Source of the DNA: Nocardioidaceae bacterium
GTDB taxonomy: Bacteria > Actinomycetota > Actinomycetes > Propionibacteriales > Nocardioidaceae
Length of the DNA: 64,000 nucleotides
Assembly (NCBI GenBank): GCA_030655315.1
Contig: JAURVT010000042.1
Location: 1 to 64,000 of the forward strand
Direction of reading: 5' to 3'
Position 1 is the stretch's first letter, and every line of letters starts with the position of its first letter. This document shows, piece by piece, positions 41,704 through 49,847 of this stretch. A model generated the notes under the pieces. That model saw only the letters and a program-made list of their open reading frames with translations. It was not told the DNA's origin and made no database searches. The translations under genes were made by a program, and so were the position numbers.

Positions 41704-43676
41704 CGGGCGGCAGCCACCGCGCCGCCCCTCGCGGCGGGCTGTTCCGACGCCGGCGCGGGCGCGATCCCGTCGACGCCGCTCCCGAGTCCCCCACGCCCGA
41801 CGACACCGCTTCCACAGACACCGCTCCCACCGACGACGCGTCCGCGCCGCCGCCCCCCGCACCCGCCGCGCCGCGCGCCGGCGTCCCGCTGCCCTCCCCC
41901 GGACCGGCCCCCGTGGTGCCGGACCCCGTGGGGGCGCCGCCCGCGCAGGCCGTCGACCCCACGGCCGACACCGTCGTCAGCGGCATGGCGGCGGTCCCCG
42001 AGGCGCCGGCGCCGACCGAGCGGGCCGACTCGCCGGGCAGCGCGTCGCAGGGACGGCTGCTGTCCGCCAGCCTGTGGATGGCGCTCGGCACGGTGCTCTC
42101 GCGGGTCACCGGGTTCCTGCGGCTCGCGCTCGTCATCGCCGCGCTGGGCACGAGCCTCAACGCCGACGTCTACACGCTCGCCAACTCGGTGCCCAACGCG
42201 CTCTACATCCTGGTGGCCGGCGGCGTCTTCAACGTGGTGCTGGTGCCCCAGCTGATCCGGGCGATGCGCCACGACCGCGACGGCGGCGAGGCCTACGCGA
42301 ACCGCGTCATCACGCTGGGGCTGCTGATCCTGCTCGTCGCCACGGTCGTGCTGGTCGTGGCCGTGCCGGTGCTCGTCCGGCTGATCTTCGACGGCGGCCT
42401 CTTCGCCCCGGAGAACACCGGCGCGCGCGAGTCCGCCTACGCGCTGATGCGCTACTGCATGCCGCAGGTGTTCTTCTACGGCGCGTTCGTCCTGGTGGGC
42501 CAGGTGCTCAACGCGCGCGAGCGGTTCGGCCCGATGATGTGGGCACCGATCGCCAACAACGTGCTCGCGTCGGCGATCCTCGGCGGCTACATCGTCGTGT
42601 ACGGCAGCAGCGACACGGCCGGGGGCTTCGGCTCGGGCGAGGAGATCCTCCTCGGCGTCGGCTCGACGCTCGGCATCGTCCTGCAGGCCGCGATCCTCGT
42701 CCCGTACCTGCGCTCGGCGGGCTTCCGCTACCGCCCCCGCTTCGACTTCCGTGGCGCCGGCCTCGGCCACACCGCCCGGCTCGGCGCGTGGACGCTGGCG
42801 TTCATCGTCGCCAACCAGGTCTCCTTCTTCGTCGTCAACCGGGTGGCCTCGGGCTCGGCCACCCGGGCCGCGGAGTCCGGCGCCGAGGTGGCGGGCGCCA
42901 CGGTCTACCAGGCCGCGTTCCTCGTCAGCCAGGTGCCGCACGGCATCATCACCGTCTCGGTGATGACCGCCGTCATCCCGACGCTCTCGCGCTACGCCGC
43001 CGACCGCGACCTCGACGCGATGCGGGTCGAGCTCGGGGCGACCGCGCGCGTGGTGCTCACCGCGATCGTCCCCGTGGTGGTCGCCGTCGCCTGCCTCGGC
43101 CAGGCGGCCGCGACCATCCTCACCTCCTACGGCGGCGCCGCGGGCGACACCCACGTGATCGGCTACACGATCAGCGCCTTCGCCCCCGGGATGCTCTTCT
43201 TCTGCCTGCACTTCCTGATGCTCCGAGGCTTCTACGCGATGGAGGACACCCGGACGCCGTTCCTGGTGCAGATCTGGCTGTCCGGCACGCAGGTGTGCCT
43301 CGCGCTCGTGATCGGCGAGCTGGCCGACCCGACGCGGCTCGCGGTCTGGCTCGCCCTCGGCTACGGCGGCGCCTACCTGGTCGGCGCGACCCTGTCGGCG
43401 ACGGTCCTGGGCCTGCGGATCGGCACGATCTTCACGCGCTCGATGCTGCTCCACCTGCTGAAGCTCGCGGTCGCGTGCGCGGTGGCGGCCGCGCTGATGC
43501 TCGGCACCTGGGCCGCGCTCGAGCAGCTCGGGCTGCCCGCGACCTCCCGCGCCGGGGCGCTCCTGCTCGCCGTCGTGGGCGGCGGTCTCGGGCTCGGCGG
43601 CTACCTGCTCGCGGCGCAGGTGCTGCGGGTGCAGGAGGTCCGCTCGCTGCTGCGGGCCGTCGCCCGACGCCGCTGA
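41700..43676 (+). CDS. murJ: Lipid II flippase MurJ (MviN)
   Basis: A 658-residue protein. The first 120 residues are a Pro/Ala/Asp-rich cytosolic extension. The MurJ core follows: SLWMALGTVLSRVTGFLRLAL (helix 1), PNALYILVAGGVFNVVLVPQL, LNARERFGPMMWAPIANN, HGIITVSVMTAVIPTLSRYA and MLRGFYAMEDTRTPF, with about 14 helices. It moves lipid II across the membrane. In mycobacteria the same polypeptide continues into a pseudokinase and an extracytoplasmic domain; here those parts are the next gene. Regulation by PknB-type phosphorylation is known in the family but not visible here. Confidence 0.93.
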   Translation: MTGGSHRAAPRGGLFRRRRGRDPVDAAPESPTPDDTASTDTAPTDDASAPPPPAPAAPRAGVPLPSPGPAPVVPDPVGAPPAQAVDPTADTVVSGMAAVPEAPAPTERADSPGSASQGRLLSASLWMALGTVLSRVTGFLRLALVIAALGTSLNADVYTLANSVPNALYILVAGGVFNVVLVPQLIRAMRHDRDGGEAYANRVITLGLLILLVATVVLVVAVPVLVRLIFDGGLFAPENTGARESAYALMRYCMPQVFFYGAFVLVGQVLNARERFGPMMWAPIANNVLASAILGGYIVVYGSSDTAGGFGSGEEILLGVGSTLGIVLQAAILVPYLRSAGFRYRPRFDFRGAGLGHTARLGAWTLAFIVANQVSFFVVNRVASGSATRAAESGAEVAGATVYQAAFLVSQVPHGIITVSVMTAVIPTLSRYAADRDLDAMRVELGATARVVLTAIVPVVVAVACLGQAAATILTSYGGAAGDTHVIGYTISAFAPGMLFFCLHFLMLRGFYAMEDTRTPFLVQIWLSGTQVCLALVIGELADPTRLAVWLALGYGGAYLVGATLSATVLGLRIGTIFTRSMLLHLLKLAVACAVAAALMLGTWAALEQLGLPATSRAGALLLAVVGGGLGLGGYLLAAQVLRVQEVRSLLRAVARRR

Positions 43677-43827
43677 GACCCGGCCCACGCCGCCGGGTGG
43701 GGAGATCGCGTCACGTCCTCGCGCGGCCTCGCCTAGTCTGGGTGCGGGACGTGCGGCCGCCCGTCCCGCGTCGGTGGGACGGCGCGTGCAGCCCGGCGAC
43801 AGGCGGCCAGAAGGCGATGGCGAGCAG

Positions 43828-45411
43828 GTGGACACGACCACGTTGTCCTCGGGGCAGGTGCTCGCCGGTCGCTACGCCCTCACGGACCTGATCAACGAGG
43901 GCGACGGCGTCTCGACCTGGCTCGCCGAGGACACCTCGCTGCACCGCTCGGTCGGCATCCAGGCGATGGCCGCCGACGACCGTCGCGCCGCCGACTTCCT
44001 GGTCGCCGCGCGCGCCTCCACCCGGGTGACCGACCCCCGCTTCCTGCGGGTGCTCGACGCCGTCGAGGCCGAGGACGGCGTCACCTACCTGATCCGCGAG
44101 TGGGCCCGCGCGTTCCCGCTCGACGTCGTGCTGCGCGAGTCGACGATGCCGAGCCGGCGGGCCGCGACCGTCGTCGCGGAGGTCGCCGAGGCGCTCGGCA
44201 ACGCCCACGAGGCCGGCGTCTACCACCGCGAGCTGCGCCCGGCGGCGATCCTGCTCAAGGCGAGCGGCGCCGTCCGCATCACCGGCCTGGCCATCGACCA
44301 CGTGATCGCCGGCCACGACCCGGGCGTCGACGACCCGCAGCACGCCGAGGACGTCGACGTCGCCGGCGTCGGCCACCTGCTCTACGCGTGCCTGACCGGC
44401 CGGTGGCCCGGTGCGGCCCCCACCAGCCTGCGGCGCGCACCCACCGAGCACGGCCGGCTGATGCGGCCGCGCCAGGTCCGGGCCGGGGTGGCCCTCGACG
44501 TCGACACCGTCTGCGACCGGGTCCTCGGCACGCCGCCGCGTCATCACGAGACGCCGCTGCGCACGGCCCGCGACCTCGCCCACCACCTGCACCTCAGCGG
44601 CGAGGACGACCCGATCGGGCCGGACGACCAGCCCAGCCTGATCCGCACCTCCTCGCCCGACGTGTTCCGCAACGACCCGGTGGTCGTGCCGTGGGGGCCC
44701 CCGCCCGCGATCAACCCGCCCAAGCCCAAGCCGGCCGCGCTCGCGCCGCCGCCGCCCACCACCTACGAGCGGTCCAAGGCCCGCGCGCTGCGCGCCACCC
44801 GCGGCGACCGCGCCTGGATCGTCAGCGGCATCGTGATCGCGATCGTCCTCGCGCTCTCGCTCGGACTGATCGTCGGCCGCACCACCACCGGCTCGCCCGG
44901 CACCACCGGCACCGTCGCGGGCGGTGACGGCGCCGACCGCGTCCAGGTCGAGCCGCTGGCCATCGAGCGCGTGCTCGCCATCGATCCCGAGGGCGACCTG
45001 CAGGAGAACGACGACGAGGCCCCGCTCGCGGTCGACGGCGACCGCGGCACCGCGTGGCGCACCTCGGAGTACTACGGCTCGGCCGACCTCGCAGGCCTCA
45101 AGAGCGGCGTCGGCCTGGTGGTCGACCTCGGCGGGCAGCGCAACGTCCACGCGCTCCAGGTGACGCTCGGCGGGTCGCCCACGTCGCTGGCGGTGTTCGC
45201 CGCGCCCGCCGGCGTCACCCGGACGCCCCGCACGGTCCGCGGCCTGCAGCGCATCGGCACGCTCAGCGGCACCGAGCCGAGCGCGTCGTTCCTGACCAAC
45301 CCACCGGCCCTGACCCGCTACGTCGTCCTCTGGCTCACCGAGCTGCCCGAGGTCCGGCCCGGCGTGTTCCAGGGGCAGGTGCGCGAGGTCGAGGTGCGCG
45401 GCACGCCCTGA
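43828..45411 (+). CDS. Transmembrane pseudokinase with extracytoplasmic domain (C-terminal half of mycobacterial MviN)
   Basis: A 527-residue protein. Residues 10-250 have a Ser/Thr-kinase fold lacking catalytic residues: the ATP-anchoring Lys is Gln45 (VGIQAM), HRD is HRE (133-135), the catalytic-loop Asn is Ala140, and DFG is replaced by TGL (152-154). A Pro-rich stretch and transmembrane helix 330-350 lead to an extracytoplasmic beta domain resembling discoidin-like folds (LAVDGDRGTAWRTSEYYG). In mycobacteria this is fused to MurJ and its phosphorylated form recruits FhaA. Here it is a separate gene 151 bases downstream. GTG 43828 is chosen as the last start before the fold. Confidence 0.85.
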   Translation: MDTTTLSSGQVLAGRYALTDLINEGDGVSTWLAEDTSLHRSVGIQAMAADDRRAADFLVAARASTRVTDPRFLRVLDAVEAEDGVTYLIREWARAFPLDVVLRESTMPSRRAATVVAEVAEALGNAHEAGVYHRELRPAAILLKASGAVRITGLAIDHVIAGHDPGVDDPQHAEDVDVAGVGHLLYACLTGRWPGAAPTSLRRAPTEHGRLMRPRQVRAGVALDVDTVCDRVLGTPPRHHETPLRTARDLAHHLHLSGEDDPIGPDDQPSLIRTSSPDVFRNDPVVVPWGPPPAINPPKPKPAALAPPPPTTYERSKARALRATRGDRAWIVSGIVIAIVLALSLGLIVGRTTTGSPGTTGTVAGGDGADRVQVEPLAIERVLAIDPEGDLQENDDEAPLAVDGDRGTAWRTSEYYGSADLAGLKSGVGLVVDLGGQRNVHALQVTLGGSPTSLAVFAAPAGVTRTPRTVRGLQRIGTLSGTEPSASFLTNPPALTRYVVLWLTELPEVRPGVFQGQVREVEVRGTP

Positions 45412-45451
45412 CACCACCCGCGGGCGGCCGGGCCGTGGCAGGGTGTGGCGC

Positions 45452-46195
45452 GTGAGCGGCGAACCGGGCGACCGGCTGGACCAGCGGTCCGACGTGGAGC
45501 TGCTGCAGGCGCACGTCGACGGCGACCCCGAGGCGTTCGCCGAGGTGGTCCGGCGCCACCAGGGCCGGCTCTGGGCCGTGGCCCTGCGCACGCTCGGCGA
45601 CCGCGAGGAGGCCGCCGACGCCCTCCAGGACGCGATGGTCAAGGCATTCCGCTCCGCCGCGTCGTTCCGCGGCGACGCCCAGGTGACCACCTGGCTGCAC
45701 CGCGTCGTCGTCAACGCCTGCATCGACCGGGCCCGGCGCCGGGCCGTGCGCCCGGCCGACCCGCTGCCCGACGACCCCGACCGTCTGGCGGCCCTCGCCA
45801 CCACCGACGGCGACCCCGCCACCGACCGGCAGCGCCGCGTCGACGTGCTGGCCGCCCTCCAGCAGCTACCCGTGGACCAGCGGGCGGCGCTCGTCCTGGT
45901 CGACATGGAGGGGTACTCGATCGACGAGGCGGCCGACCTGCTCGAGACCCGCCCCGGCACCGTGAAGTCCCGCTGCTCCCGCGGACGGGCGGGGCTCGCG
46001 CCGCTGCTGGAGGACTGGCGGAACCAGGTGGCGTCCCCGTCCGTCCCATCCCCAGGACCTGCGACGGGTGCGCAAGCCCGCGCGCCCGGACCGTCCCGCA
46101 TCGACCCGAACCACGCCGACCCGAACCACACCGACCCAGACCACACAGACCCAGACGGCACAGACCCGGACCCCACCGAGGAGGGAGCACCGTGA
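45452..46195 (+). CDS. sigM: ECF sigma factor (SigM-like)
   Basis: A 247-residue ECF sigma factor. Region 2 (about 15-85) contains DPEAFAEVVRRHQGRLWAVALR and DALQDAMVKAFRSAASFRGD; region 4 (about 135-180) contains LPVDQRAALVLVDMEGYSIDEAADLLETRPGTVKSRCSRGR, both in the SigM subgroup pattern. The C-terminal extension is unusual: five tandem 5-residue units (DPNHA, DPNHT, DPDHT, DPDGT, DPDPT). The stop overlaps the next gene (GTGA), an apparent anti-sigma factor. In mycobacteria SigM lies in this same position. Target promoters cannot be assigned with certainty from here. Confidence 0.92.
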   Translation: MSGEPGDRLDQRSDVELLQAHVDGDPEAFAEVVRRHQGRLWAVALRTLGDREEAADALQDAMVKAFRSAASFRGDAQVTTWLHRVVVNACIDRARRRAVRPADPLPDDPDRLAALATTDGDPATDRQRRVDVLAALQQLPVDQRAALVLVDMEGYSIDEAADLLETRPGTVKSRCSRGRAGLAPLLEDWRNQVASPSVPSPGPATGAQARAPGPSRIDPNHADPNHTDPDHTDPDGTDPDPTEEGAP

Positions 46196-46845
46196 CCGAC
46201 CGCGACCGGCCGTCCGACGGGCCCGAGCACGCCGACGTGTCCGCGCTCCTCGCCGCCGAGCCCGAGCCCGCGATGCCGGCCGACGTGGCCGACCGGCTGC
46301 AGGCGGCCCTGCGCGCCGAGTCGACCGCCCGCGGCACGGCCGCGCGACCCCACCGCGACGTCACCCCCATCGGCACGGCACGACGTCGACGGGTGCTGCC
46401 CGCGCTCGCCGCCGCCGCAGCCGTGGTGGCGGTGGTGGCCGTCGGTGGCACGGCGCTCGTGCAGCGCGGCGGCGGGTCCGGCGCCGACGACAGCTCGGCG
46501 GCCGGCGGGGCCGCGGAGTCCGGGGGCACCACGTCGGCGCCCGAGCCCGGCACCCTCGCCCAGCCGGACGGCGGCGCGGCCGACGCCGAGGGACGGCGCC
46601 TCGCCGAGGCCCAGGAGGCCGTCGACACCGGGCTGGCGCCTCCCGCGCTCGACTCCGCCCCGACCGACCTCACCTGCACCGGCGGCCAGCTGGACGCGAC
46701 GAACGTGCTCTCGGTGTCCTACGAGGGCGCGCTCGGATTCCTCGTCACGCTCCCCGGATCGGCCACCACGGACCGCGAGTACGCCGTCTTCGGCTGCGAC
46801 GGAGACACCGCGCGCCGGCTGGCGGTCCTCACGCCCACCGGCTGA
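46192..46845 (+). CDS. Probable membrane-bound anti-sigma-M factor
   Basis: A 217-residue single-pass membrane protein: a cytosolic N terminus (1-66) with DVSALLAAEPEPAMPADVADRL, one transmembrane helix (69-90) and a Ser/Gly/Ala-rich extracytoplasmic part with two Cys (DLTCTGG and FGCDGD) that could form a disulfide. It lacks the zinc-binding HxxxCxxC of ZAS anti-sigma factors. Overlap with the sigM stop and the equivalent position in mycobacteria (RsmA) support pairing with the sigma factor. The extracytoplasmic fold is not recognised. Confidence 0.75.
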   Translation: MTDRDRPSDGPEHADVSALLAAEPEPAMPADVADRLQAALRAESTARGTAARPHRDVTPIGTARRRRVLPALAAAAAVVAVVAVGGTALVQRGGGSGADDSSAAGGAAESGGTTSAPEPGTLAQPDGGAADAEGRRLAEAQEAVDTGLAPPALDSAPTDLTCTGGQLDATNVLSVSYEGALGFLVTLPGSATTDREYAVFGCDGDTARRLAVLTPTG

Positions 46846-46853
46846 GGCGCCGG

Positions 46854-46879
46854 GGAATCCCCACGGCCTACGCTTGGTT
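46854..46879 (+). promoter_or_regulatory. SigR/SigH-type (oxidative-stress) promoter of trxB-trxA
   Basis: GGAAT (46854-46858), exactly 18 bases, then GTT (46877-46879) is the consensus for SigR (Streptomyces) and SigH (Mycobacterium) promoters, which drive trxBA operons under disulfide stress. It ends 51 bases before the trxB ATG. A vegetative-type TACGCT (46869-46874) is embedded in it, so basal transcription is also plausible. Use by the adjacent SigM-like factor cannot be excluded. Confidence 0.75.
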
Positions 46880-46929
46880 CCAGTCCCTGGGTCCACCTGG
46901 ACCCTCTCCGACTCGAAAAGAGTGTCCTC

Positions 46930-47892
46930 ATGTCCAGCGACGTGCGCAACGTCATCATCATCGGCTCGGGCCCCGCGGGCTACACCGCCGCGATCTACAC
47001 GGCGCGTGCGAACCTGCTGCCCCTCGTCTTCGAGGGCTCGGTCACCGCCGGTGGCGCCCTGATGAACACCACCGACGTCGAGAACTTCCCCGGCTTCCCC
47101 CAGGGCGTGATGGGCCCGGCGCTGATGGACGACCTGCGCGCCCAGGCCGAGCGGTTCGGCGCCGAGCTGGTCCCCGAGGACGTCATCGAGGTCGACCTCA
47201 GCGGCGACGTCAAGATCGTGCGCACCGACTCCGGCGAGTTCCGCGCCCGTTCGGTGATCCTGGCGACGGGTTCGGGCTACCGCAAGCTCGACGTCGACGG
47301 CGAGGACCGGCTGTCGGGCCACGGCGTCAGCTGGTGCGCCACCTGCGACGGGTTCTTCTTCCGCGAGCAGGAGATCGTGGTCGTCGGCGGCGGCGACTCC
47401 GCCGTCGAGGAGGCCACCTTCCTCACCCGCTTCGCCTCCAAGGTGACGCTGGTGCACCGTCGCGACAGCCTCCGCGCGTCCGCGATCATGCAGGACCGCG
47501 CCTTCACCAACGACAAGATCGAGATGGCCTGGAACTCCGCGGTCGAGGCCATCCACGGCGACGACAAGCTGACCGGCGTGACCCTGAAGGACACCGTGAC
47601 CGGCGAGACCCGCGAGCTGCCCGCCACCGGCCTGTTCGTCGCCATCGGCCACGACCCCCGCTCGGAGCTGCTCGGCGGTCAGGTCGACCTCGACGACGAG
47701 GGCTACGTCCTCGTCCAGAACGGATCCACCGCCACCAACCTCGACGGCGTCTTCGCGTGCGGCGACCTCGTCGACCACACCTACCGCCAGGCCATCACCG
47801 CGGCCGGCACCGGCTGCCAGGCCGCCCTCGACGCCGAGAAGTTCCTCGCCGCCCTGGAGCAGCTCGAGGCCCACGAGCTCACCTCCGCGTGA
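46930..47892 (+). CDS. trxB: Thioredoxin reductase
   Basis: A 320-residue flavoprotein with FAD-binding GSGPAG (12-17), redox-active Cys136 and Cys139 in WCATCDG, the NADPH-binding GGGDSA region (near 155) and the C-terminal [29 protein letters not shown] pattern (in pieces). It reduces thioredoxin with NADPH. Preceded by a SigR/SigH-type promoter and followed 114 bases later by trxA; the pair works together in protein disulfide reduction. Confidence 0.97.
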   Translation: MSSDVRNVIIIGSGPAGYTAAIYTARANLLPLVFEGSVTAGGALMNTTDVENFPGFPQGVMGPALMDDLRAQAERFGAELVPEDVIEVDLSGDVKIVRTDSGEFRARSVILATGSGYRKLDVDGEDRLSGHGVSWCATCDGFFFREQEIVVVGGGDSAVEEATFLTRFASKVTLVHRRDSLRASAIMQDRAFTNDKIEMAWNSAVEAIHGDDKLTGVTLKDTVTGETRELPATGLFVAIGHDPRSELLGGQVDLDDEGYVLVQNGSTATNLDGVFACGDLVDHTYRQAITAAGTGCQAALDAEKFLAALEQLEAHELTSA

Positions 47893-48006
47893 GCCCGGCG
47901 ACGGCCGGGAATGTCCTCGGCCCGTCGTGGCGTTGAGGCAGAAGTACCACCCAGAACACTCACAGCACCGGCCCACCGACCGGTCGACCCTCGAGGAGCA
48001 TGACCC

Positions 48007-48333
48007 GTGGCCAACATCAACGCTGTCACCGACGCCGAGTTCAAGGACATCGTCCTCGGATCCGACAAGCCCGTGCTGGTGGACTTCTGGGCCGAGTGGT
48101 GCGGCCCCTGCCGCCAGGTCGGCCCCATCCTGGAGGAGATCGCCGCCGAGCACGGCGACAACCTCACGATCGTCAAGCTGAACGTCGACGAGAACCCGCA
48201 GACGCCCGCGCAGTACCGCGTCACCGGCATCCCGACGATGAACGTCTACCAGAACGGCGAGGTCGTCAAGACCATCGTCGGCGCGAAGCCCAAGGCTGCT
48301 CTCCTCAAGGACCTCCAGGAGTTCACCTCCTGA
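48007..48333 (+). CDS. trxA: Thioredoxin
   Basis: A 108-residue thioredoxin with the active-site WCGPC (Cys32 and Cys35), cis-proline segment [14 protein letters not shown] and the expected length. The GTG at 48007 is preceded by GAGGAG at good spacing. It receives electrons from TrxB encoded upstream and reduces cytosolic disulfides, including ribonucleotide reductase and peroxiredoxins. Confidence 0.97.
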   Translation: MANINAVTDAEFKDIVLGSDKPVLVDFWAEWCGPCRQVGPILEEIAAEHGDNLTIVKLNVDENPQTPAQYRVTGIPTMNVYQNGEVVKTIVGAKPKAALLKDLQEFTS

Positions 48334-48454
48334 CTCCTGCGCATCCCGCCTGGCGGCGTTGCGCGGCCCTCGAAGCATGAACCCCGATGCGTCGTCAGGC
48401 CGCGCGCCTTGCCAGCCGGGTGCGCAGAAGCCAGGACCACGGTCCTGACACGTC

Positions 48455-48485
48455 GGGCCCGGCACGAGAACCTCGTGCCGGGCCC
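48455..48485 (+). terminator. Terminator of trxBA
   Basis: GGGCCCGGCACGAG (48455-48468) pairs perfectly over 14 bp with CTCGTGCCGGGCCC (48472-48485), loop AAC, followed by TAGTCTTGT. The same TAGTCT (48486-48491) is the -10 hexamer of the next gene, so terminator and promoter abut. The rest of the 165-base gap after trxA shows nothing else. Confidence 0.8.
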
Positions 48486-48498
48486 TAGTCTTGTCCGG

Positions 48499-49812
48499 GT
48501 GAGCAGCACGCCGGTCCCGCAGGGTCGCTCGACCCGTCTGGACTCCTACGTCGACCGCTACGCCGCGCGCACCCAGGGCATGACGGCCTCGGAGATCCGG
48601 GCCCTGTTCTCGGTGGCGAGCCGGCCGGAGGTCGTCTCCCTCGCCGGCGGCATGCCCAACATCACCGGGCTCCCCCTCGACGTGGTCAGCCAGAGCCTCA
48701 CCGAGCTGGTCGCGCAGCGCGGCACCGTCGCCATGCAGTACGCGTCCGCCCAGGGCGACCCGGTGCTGCGCGAGCAGATCACCGAGGTGATGCGGCTCGA
48801 GGGGATCAACGCACACCCCGACGACGTCTGCGTGACCGTCGGCAGCCAGCAGGCCGTCGACCTCGTCACCCGGATCTTCTGCGACCCGGGCGACGTCGTG
48901 CTGTGCGAGGCCCCCAGCTACGTCGGCGCGCTCGGGGTGTTCCGCGCCTACCAGTGCGACGTCGTCCACGTCGCGATGGACGACGACGGGCTGGTGCCCG
49001 AGGCGCTGCGCCAGGCGATCGCCGCGGTGCAGGCGTCCGGTCGGCGGATCAAGTTCCTCTACACGATCCCCAACTTCCACAACCCGGCCGGCGTCTCGCT
49101 GGCCGCCGCGCGACGGGCCGAGATCCTCGACATCTGCGCCGAGGCCGACCTGCTCGTGCTCGAGGACAACCCCTACGGTCTGCTCGGCTTCGAGGGCGAG
49201 CCCTACCGGGCGCTCCGGGCCGACGAGTCCGAGCGCGTCGTCTACCTTGGGTCGTTCTCCAAGACGTTCGCGCCGGGCTTCCGGGTCGGCTGGGTGCTCG
49301 CCCCGCACGCGGTCCGCGAGAAGCTGGTGCTGGCCCAGGAGTCGGCCACCCTGTGCCCGCCGACGTTCTCCCAGCTCGCCGTCTCGTCCTACCTGGCCGA
49401 CCACGACTGGAAGGGCCAGGTGAAGCAGTTCCGCGAGATGTACCGCGAGCGACGCGACGCGATGCTCGCCGCCCTCCAGGACCAGATGCCGCCCGGCACC
49501 ACCTGGACGCGTCCCGCCGGCGGGTTCTACGTCTGGGTCACGCTCCCCGAGGGCATCGACGCCAAGGCGATGCTGCCCCGGGCCGTCACCGCCCGCGTCG
49601 CGTACGTGCCGGGGACCGCCTTCTACGCCGACGGCTTCGGGTCGTCCTGCATGCGTCTGTCGTACTGCTACCCCACGCCCGAGCGGATCACCGAGGGCGT
49701 GCGCCGGCTCGGGGGCGTCATCGACGCCGAGATGGACCTGCGTCGCACCTTCGGGGGCCCGCTGCCCCGCGGCGAGCGCGGCTACGACGGCCCGCAGTCC
49801 GACCTCACCTGA
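48499..49812 (+). CDS. PLP-dependent class I/II aminotransferase (LysN/MocR-like catalytic type)
   Basis: A 437-residue fold-type I PLP enzyme. QAVDLVTRIFCDPGD (cofactor region), IPNFHNPAGVS (about 190-200), LEDNPYGLLGF and SFSKTFAPGFRVGW with Lys255 as the Schiff-base lysine match the 2-aminoadipate/aromatic aminotransferase group. No HTH domain is attached. The GTG at 48499 is 7 bases after TAGTCT, so the mRNA is likely leaderless. It is followed closely by a D-Ala-D-Ala ligase-like gene. Substrate is not determined; members of this position-conserved group are often annotated 2-aminoadipate transaminase. Confidence 0.88.
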   Translation: MSSTPVPQGRSTRLDSYVDRYAARTQGMTASEIRALFSVASRPEVVSLAGGMPNITGLPLDVVSQSLTELVAQRGTVAMQYASAQGDPVLREQITEVMRLEGINAHPDDVCVTVGSQQAVDLVTRIFCDPGDVVLCEAPSYVGALGVFRAYQCDVVHVAMDDDGLVPEALRQAIAAVQASGRRIKFLYTIPNFHNPAGVSLAAARRAEILDICAEADLLVLEDNPYGLLGFEGEPYRALRADESERVVYLGSFSKTFAPGFRVGWVLAPHAVREKLVLAQESATLCPPTFSQLAVSSYLADHDWKGQVKQFREMYRERRDAMLAALQDQMPPGTTWTRPAGGFYVWVTLPEGIDAKAMLPRAVTARVAYVPGTAFYADGFGSSCMRLSYCYPTPERITEGVRRLGGVIDAEMDLRRTFGGPLPRGERGYDGPQSDLT

Positions 49813-49847
49813 TGGCCGACGGGCCGTCCCCGCACGATCGGAGCAGC

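Noticed and set aside
43677-43827. Reading the pseudokinase as a frameshifted part of murJ
   Set aside because: MurJ ends with a natural basic tail and stop, and the next frame begins with its own start after a gap containing a -10 hexamer; a split gene is simpler than a frameshift.
46103-46177. 15-bp tandem repeats as an intergenic CRISPR or iteron array
   Set aside because: They lie in frame inside the sigma factor gene before its stop and encode DPxHT units.
43711-49404. A 1897-codon open frame on the minus strand across murJ-trx genes
   Set aside because: It is antisense to seven well-identified genes, has no recognisable domain and reads as low-complexity Arg/Gly/Val/Asp, as GC-rich shadow frames do.
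49812-49847. Earlier ATG for the D-Ala-D-Ala ligase-like protein
   Set aside because: Possible by stop-start overlap, but GGAG lies correctly spaced before ATG 49848 and the family begins there.
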